A stretch of 64,000 nt of DNA. It comes from Aquimonas sp044377145 (lineage in GTDB: Bacteria > Pseudomonadota > Gammaproteobacteria > Xanthomonadales > Xanthomonadaceae). This document shows, in pieces, positions 61,732 through 64,000 of the stretch; the stretch's first letter is position 1, and each line of letters opens with the position of its first letter. The DNA is taken from assembly GCF_044377145.1 (NCBI RefSeq), contig NZ_JBILJQ010000008.1, positions 1 through 64,000 of the forward strand, given 5' to 3'. The notes below the pieces were generated by a model, which saw nothing but the letters and a program-made list of their open reading frames with translations, had not been told where the DNA came from and searched no databases. The position numbers were made by a program, and so were the translations under genes.

Positions 61732-64000
61732 TCAGTTCACCGGCAGTTCGACCAGGGCGATGCCGGCGTCTTCGGGATCCGGCCGGATCGCAAACCCCAG
61801 CTGCCGGCACATCGCCAGCATGCTGGTGTTGTCGCGCAGTACCTGGCCGGTCATCTGCTTCAGGCCGATCCGCTTGGACACCTCGATCAGGCGCTGCATC
61901 AGCGCCCAGCCGAGGCCTTGGCCTTTCAGATCCGAACGCAGCAGGATCGCGTACTCGCCCTCTTCCAGCTCCGGGTCGGCATGGACCTGGGCGATGCCGA
62001 CCACTTCGTCGCCGACATCCACCGCCAGCAGCACGATCACCCGCGCGTAGTCGATCTGGGTCAGGCGGGCGATGAAGGCCGGGCTGACGGATTTCATCGG
62101 CGAGAAATAGCGCTGGCGCAGATCATCGGCCGTGACCGCGGCGAAGAATCGGCGCAGCCGCGCCTCGTCATCGGGCCGCACCGGCCGCACATTGAAGTGG
62201 CGGCCGTTGGCGGTGGGCAGGTCGCCTTCCATTTCTTTCGGGTAGGCCGCGATGGCGAAGCGCGGATTGCCGAACGGCACGCGTGGGCAGCTGGCCGGGT
62301 CGAACTCTTCCACCAGCACACGCGCATCCAGGGCGATCACACCGTGCTCATCGACCAGCAGCGGGTTGATGTCGAGTTCGCGCACTTCCGGCAGATCAGA
62401 GGCCAGCTGCGACAGCTTGACCAGGGTCAGCGCGACCGCGCCGCGGTCGGCGGCCGGCAAGTTGCGATACGCCGCCAGCCGCCGCTCCACGCGGGTGCGG
62501 CCGATCAGCTCATCCGCCAGATTCAGGTGCAGCGGCGGCAAGGCAAGAGCGGTGTCTTTCTCGATCTCGACCGCCACGCCGCCGGCACCGAACAGGATCA
62601 CCGGGCCGAACAGCGGGTCGTCCGCAATGCCGGCGATCAGTTCACGGGCGTGCGCGCGCTCGACCATCGGCTGCACCAGCAGACCTTCGATACGTGCTTC
62701 CGGCAGGGCCTCGCGCACTCGATCGAACATGCCGATGGCGGCGCGGCGCACCGCCTCAACCGTGTCCAGATTCAGCGCCACGCCACCCACATCGGACTTG
62801 TGCGCGATGTCCGCCGAGACGATCTTGAGCACCGCACGCTGGCCGGCATCAATCCACGGCTGCGCGGCGGCGGCGGCCGCGTCGGCATCGGGCACGATCA
62901 CCATCGGCAGGCTGGGAATGCCGTAGGCGGCCAGCAGATCGTGCACGGCCGCCGCCGGCAGCCAGCGCCGCCCACTGCCCTCGGCCATCTGCAGCGCGCG
63001 GCGTGCGCGCTCGGCGTCCGGGCTGAAATCAGCCGGCAGCGAGGGCGGTGTGGCGAGCAGCTGTTGCTGCGCCTCGGTGTACTGGGTGAGATGCACAAAG
63101 CCGCGGACGGCGCCGGTCAGGGTGCGGTAGGTCGGAATGCCGGCCGCCTGAAGGTGATTGCGGGCCGCCTGCTCCTGCGCCAGCCAGCAGGCCAGGATGG
63201 GTTTTCCGGCCGCGTAGTTGCCCTCGCGCTCGCGCCGCGCACGCACGTGACGCGCGAGGCCTTCGGCGACCTCAACCGGTGCCGCCAGCGCGGTCGGAAC
63301 ATGCACGACGAACACAGCGTCGACCTCAGGCGCTTCCAGCAGCACATCGAGCGCATCGGTGTAGCGCTGCACGCCGGCATCGCCGACGATATCGACCGGA
63401 TTGCTGTGCGACCAGGTGTCCGGCAGCACCGCATCCAGCCGCTCGCGTGTCTGCGCCGAAAGTTCAGCCGCCTCTCCATCGAGGTCGACCAGACGATCCA
63501 CTGCAAGGATGCCGACACCGCCGCCGTTGGTGAGAATCGCCAGCCTCTTACCGGCCGTGGGCTTCAAGCTCGACAGCGTGTTGGCGGCGGCGAAGAGTTC
63601 CTCCATGTCGTAGACGCGCAGCACGCCGGCCCGGCGCAGCGCGGCGTCGAACACTGCATCGCTACCCGCCAGCGCGCCGGTGTGCGAAGCCGCCGCACGG
63701 GCACCGGCGGCATGCCGCCCGGCCTTGACCACGATCACCGGTTTGGCCCGCGCGGCGGCGCGTGCGGCCGACATGAAGCGGCGCACATCGCGCACCGACT
63801 CCATGTAGATGAGGATCGCGCGAGTGGCCGAATCGGTGGCGAAGTAGTCCAGAAGTTCGCCGACATCGACATCGGCCATGTCGCCGAGAGAGACGATGCC
63901 GGAGAACCCGATACCGCGCTGGTTTGCCCACTCGACCACGGTGGTGACGACGGCGCCGGATTGCGCCAGCAGGGCGAGATCGCCGGGCAGCGCCGGGGCG
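61732..64000 (-). CDS. acyl-CoA-synthetase-like / GNAT protein acetyltransferase (Pat/Pka type), partial
   Basis: The gene runs off the right edge; 756 codons are visible. From N- to C-terminus they cover part of the CoA-ligase/succinyl-CoA synthetase-like domains (NGGGVGILAVDRLVD, HSNPVDIVGDAG), the ATP-grasp segment (VLKIVSADIAHKSDVGGVAL, GPVILFGAGGVAVEIEKD), and a C-terminal GNAT domain with LRSDLKGQGLGWALMQRL for acetyl-CoA. Related PatZ/Pka enzymes acetylate lysines such as that of acetyl-CoA synthetase. The N-terminal CoA-binding domain is outside the window. It converges on the FeoB-associated gene. Confidence 0.9.
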   Translation of the reverse strand, partial: APALPGDLALLAQSGAVVTTVVEWANQRGIGFSGIVSLGDMADVDVGELLDYFATDSATRAILIYMESVRDVRRFMSAARAAARAKPVIVVKAGRHAAGARAAASHTGALAGSDAVFDAALRRAGVLRVYDMEELFAAANTLSSLKPTAGKRLAILTNGGGVGILAVDRLVDLDGEAAELSAQTRERLDAVLPDTWSHSNPVDIVGDAGVQRYTDALDVLLEAPEVDAVFVVHVPTALAAPVEVAEGLARHVRARREREGNYAAGKPILACWLAQEQAARNHLQAAGIPTYRTLTGAVRGFVHLTQYTEAQQQLLATPPSLPADFSPDAERARRALQMAEGSGRRWLPAAAVHDLLAAYGIPSLPMVIVPDADAAAAAAQPWIDAGQRAVLKIVSADIAHKSDVGGVALNLDTVEAVRRAAIGMFDRVREALPEARIEGLLVQPMVERAHARELIAGIADDPLFGPVILFGAGGVAVEIEKDTALALPPLHLNLADELIGRTRVERRLAAYRNLPAADRGAVALTLVKLSQLASDLPEVRELDINPLLVDEHGVIALDARVLVEEFDPASCPRVPFGNPRFAIAAYPKEMEGDLPTANGRHFNVRPVRPDDEARLRRFFAAVTADDLRQRYFSPMKSVSPAFIARLTQIDYARVIVLLAVDVGDEVVGIAQVHADPELEEGEYAILLRSDLKGQGLGWALMQRLIEVSKRIGLKQMTGQVLRDNTSMLAMCRQLGFAIRPDPEDAGIALVELPVN

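Overview
The window is high-GC, densely coding bacterial chromosome that looks like a gammaproteobacterium of the Lysobacterales (Xanthomonadales), probably near the Rhodanobacteraceae. The pointers are a his operon headed by a TrpR-like regulator (yerC-hisGDCBHAFIE) with bifunctional HisB and HisIE, a fused CysNC beside CysD, the block map-glnD-dapD-arsC/spx-dapE facing rpsB-tsf, a minCDE cluster, sucAB-lpd, feoAB followed by a Cys-rich membrane protein, and intergenic palindromes and heptamer repeats of the kind common in that order. No transposase, integrase, phage gene or CRISPR array was found. The taxonomic placement is an inference from gene order and style, not from a marker-gene search.

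Layout. 1-410: an open reading frame with no visible start runs off the left edge, probably the remnant or tail of a larger gene. 0.8-10.7 kb: parE, a VOC protein, an EamA transporter, a two-component system, an M13-family protein that has lost its zinc site, a beta-CASP hydrolase and a single-domain voltage-gated sodium channel with the filter TLESWSM. 10.7-16.1 kb: a BaiN-like flavoprotein, a DDAH-like hydrolase, a cyclase-FHA protein, a membrane-anchored glutamate-synthase-like flavoprotein, a tiny acidic protein and tRNA-Leu(UAA). 16.2-20.3 kb: cysD-cysNC sulfate activation, a small membrane protein and a 2-oxoglutarate/Fe dioxygenase. 20.4-28.1 kb: the his operon. 28.2-31.3 kb: a penicillin-acylase-like Ntn hydrolase and an unknown gene.

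31.4-39.6 kb: lysine/peptidoglycan precursor synthesis (dapE, dapD), nitrogen signalling (glnD), methionine aminopeptidase, and rpsB-tsf with a clear promoter, long leader and intercistronic hairpin. 39.9-43.0 kb: a GNAT gene, minC, minD, minE and a short HExxH protein. 43.2-48.0 kb: a secreted esterase, then thiolase, acyl-CoA carboxylase beta subunit and enoyl-CoA hydratase, which together suggest leucine or acyl-CoA breakdown. 48.1-54.1 kb: sucA-sucB-(unknown secreted protein)-lpd. 54.1-56.7 kb: a heptamer tandem array, a LOG-family gene, and a TIGR03032-like gene bracketed by a diverged 105-bp direct repeat that begins in the LOG 3' end. 56.7-64 kb: an FG-GAP repeat protein, a 5'-nucleotidase, a cupin, feoA-feoB with a Fur-box-like site, and an acyl-CoA-ligase/acetyltransferase running off the right edge.

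Most of the window is housekeeping. The points that deserve a second look are the inactive M13 homologue, the BacNav channel, the direct-repeat-bounded TIGR03032 locus, a shared motif [IL]F-x-DGFE-x-N in two predicted secreted proteins, the unknown gene inside the 2-oxoglutarate dehydrogenase operon, and the HExxH protein after minE.
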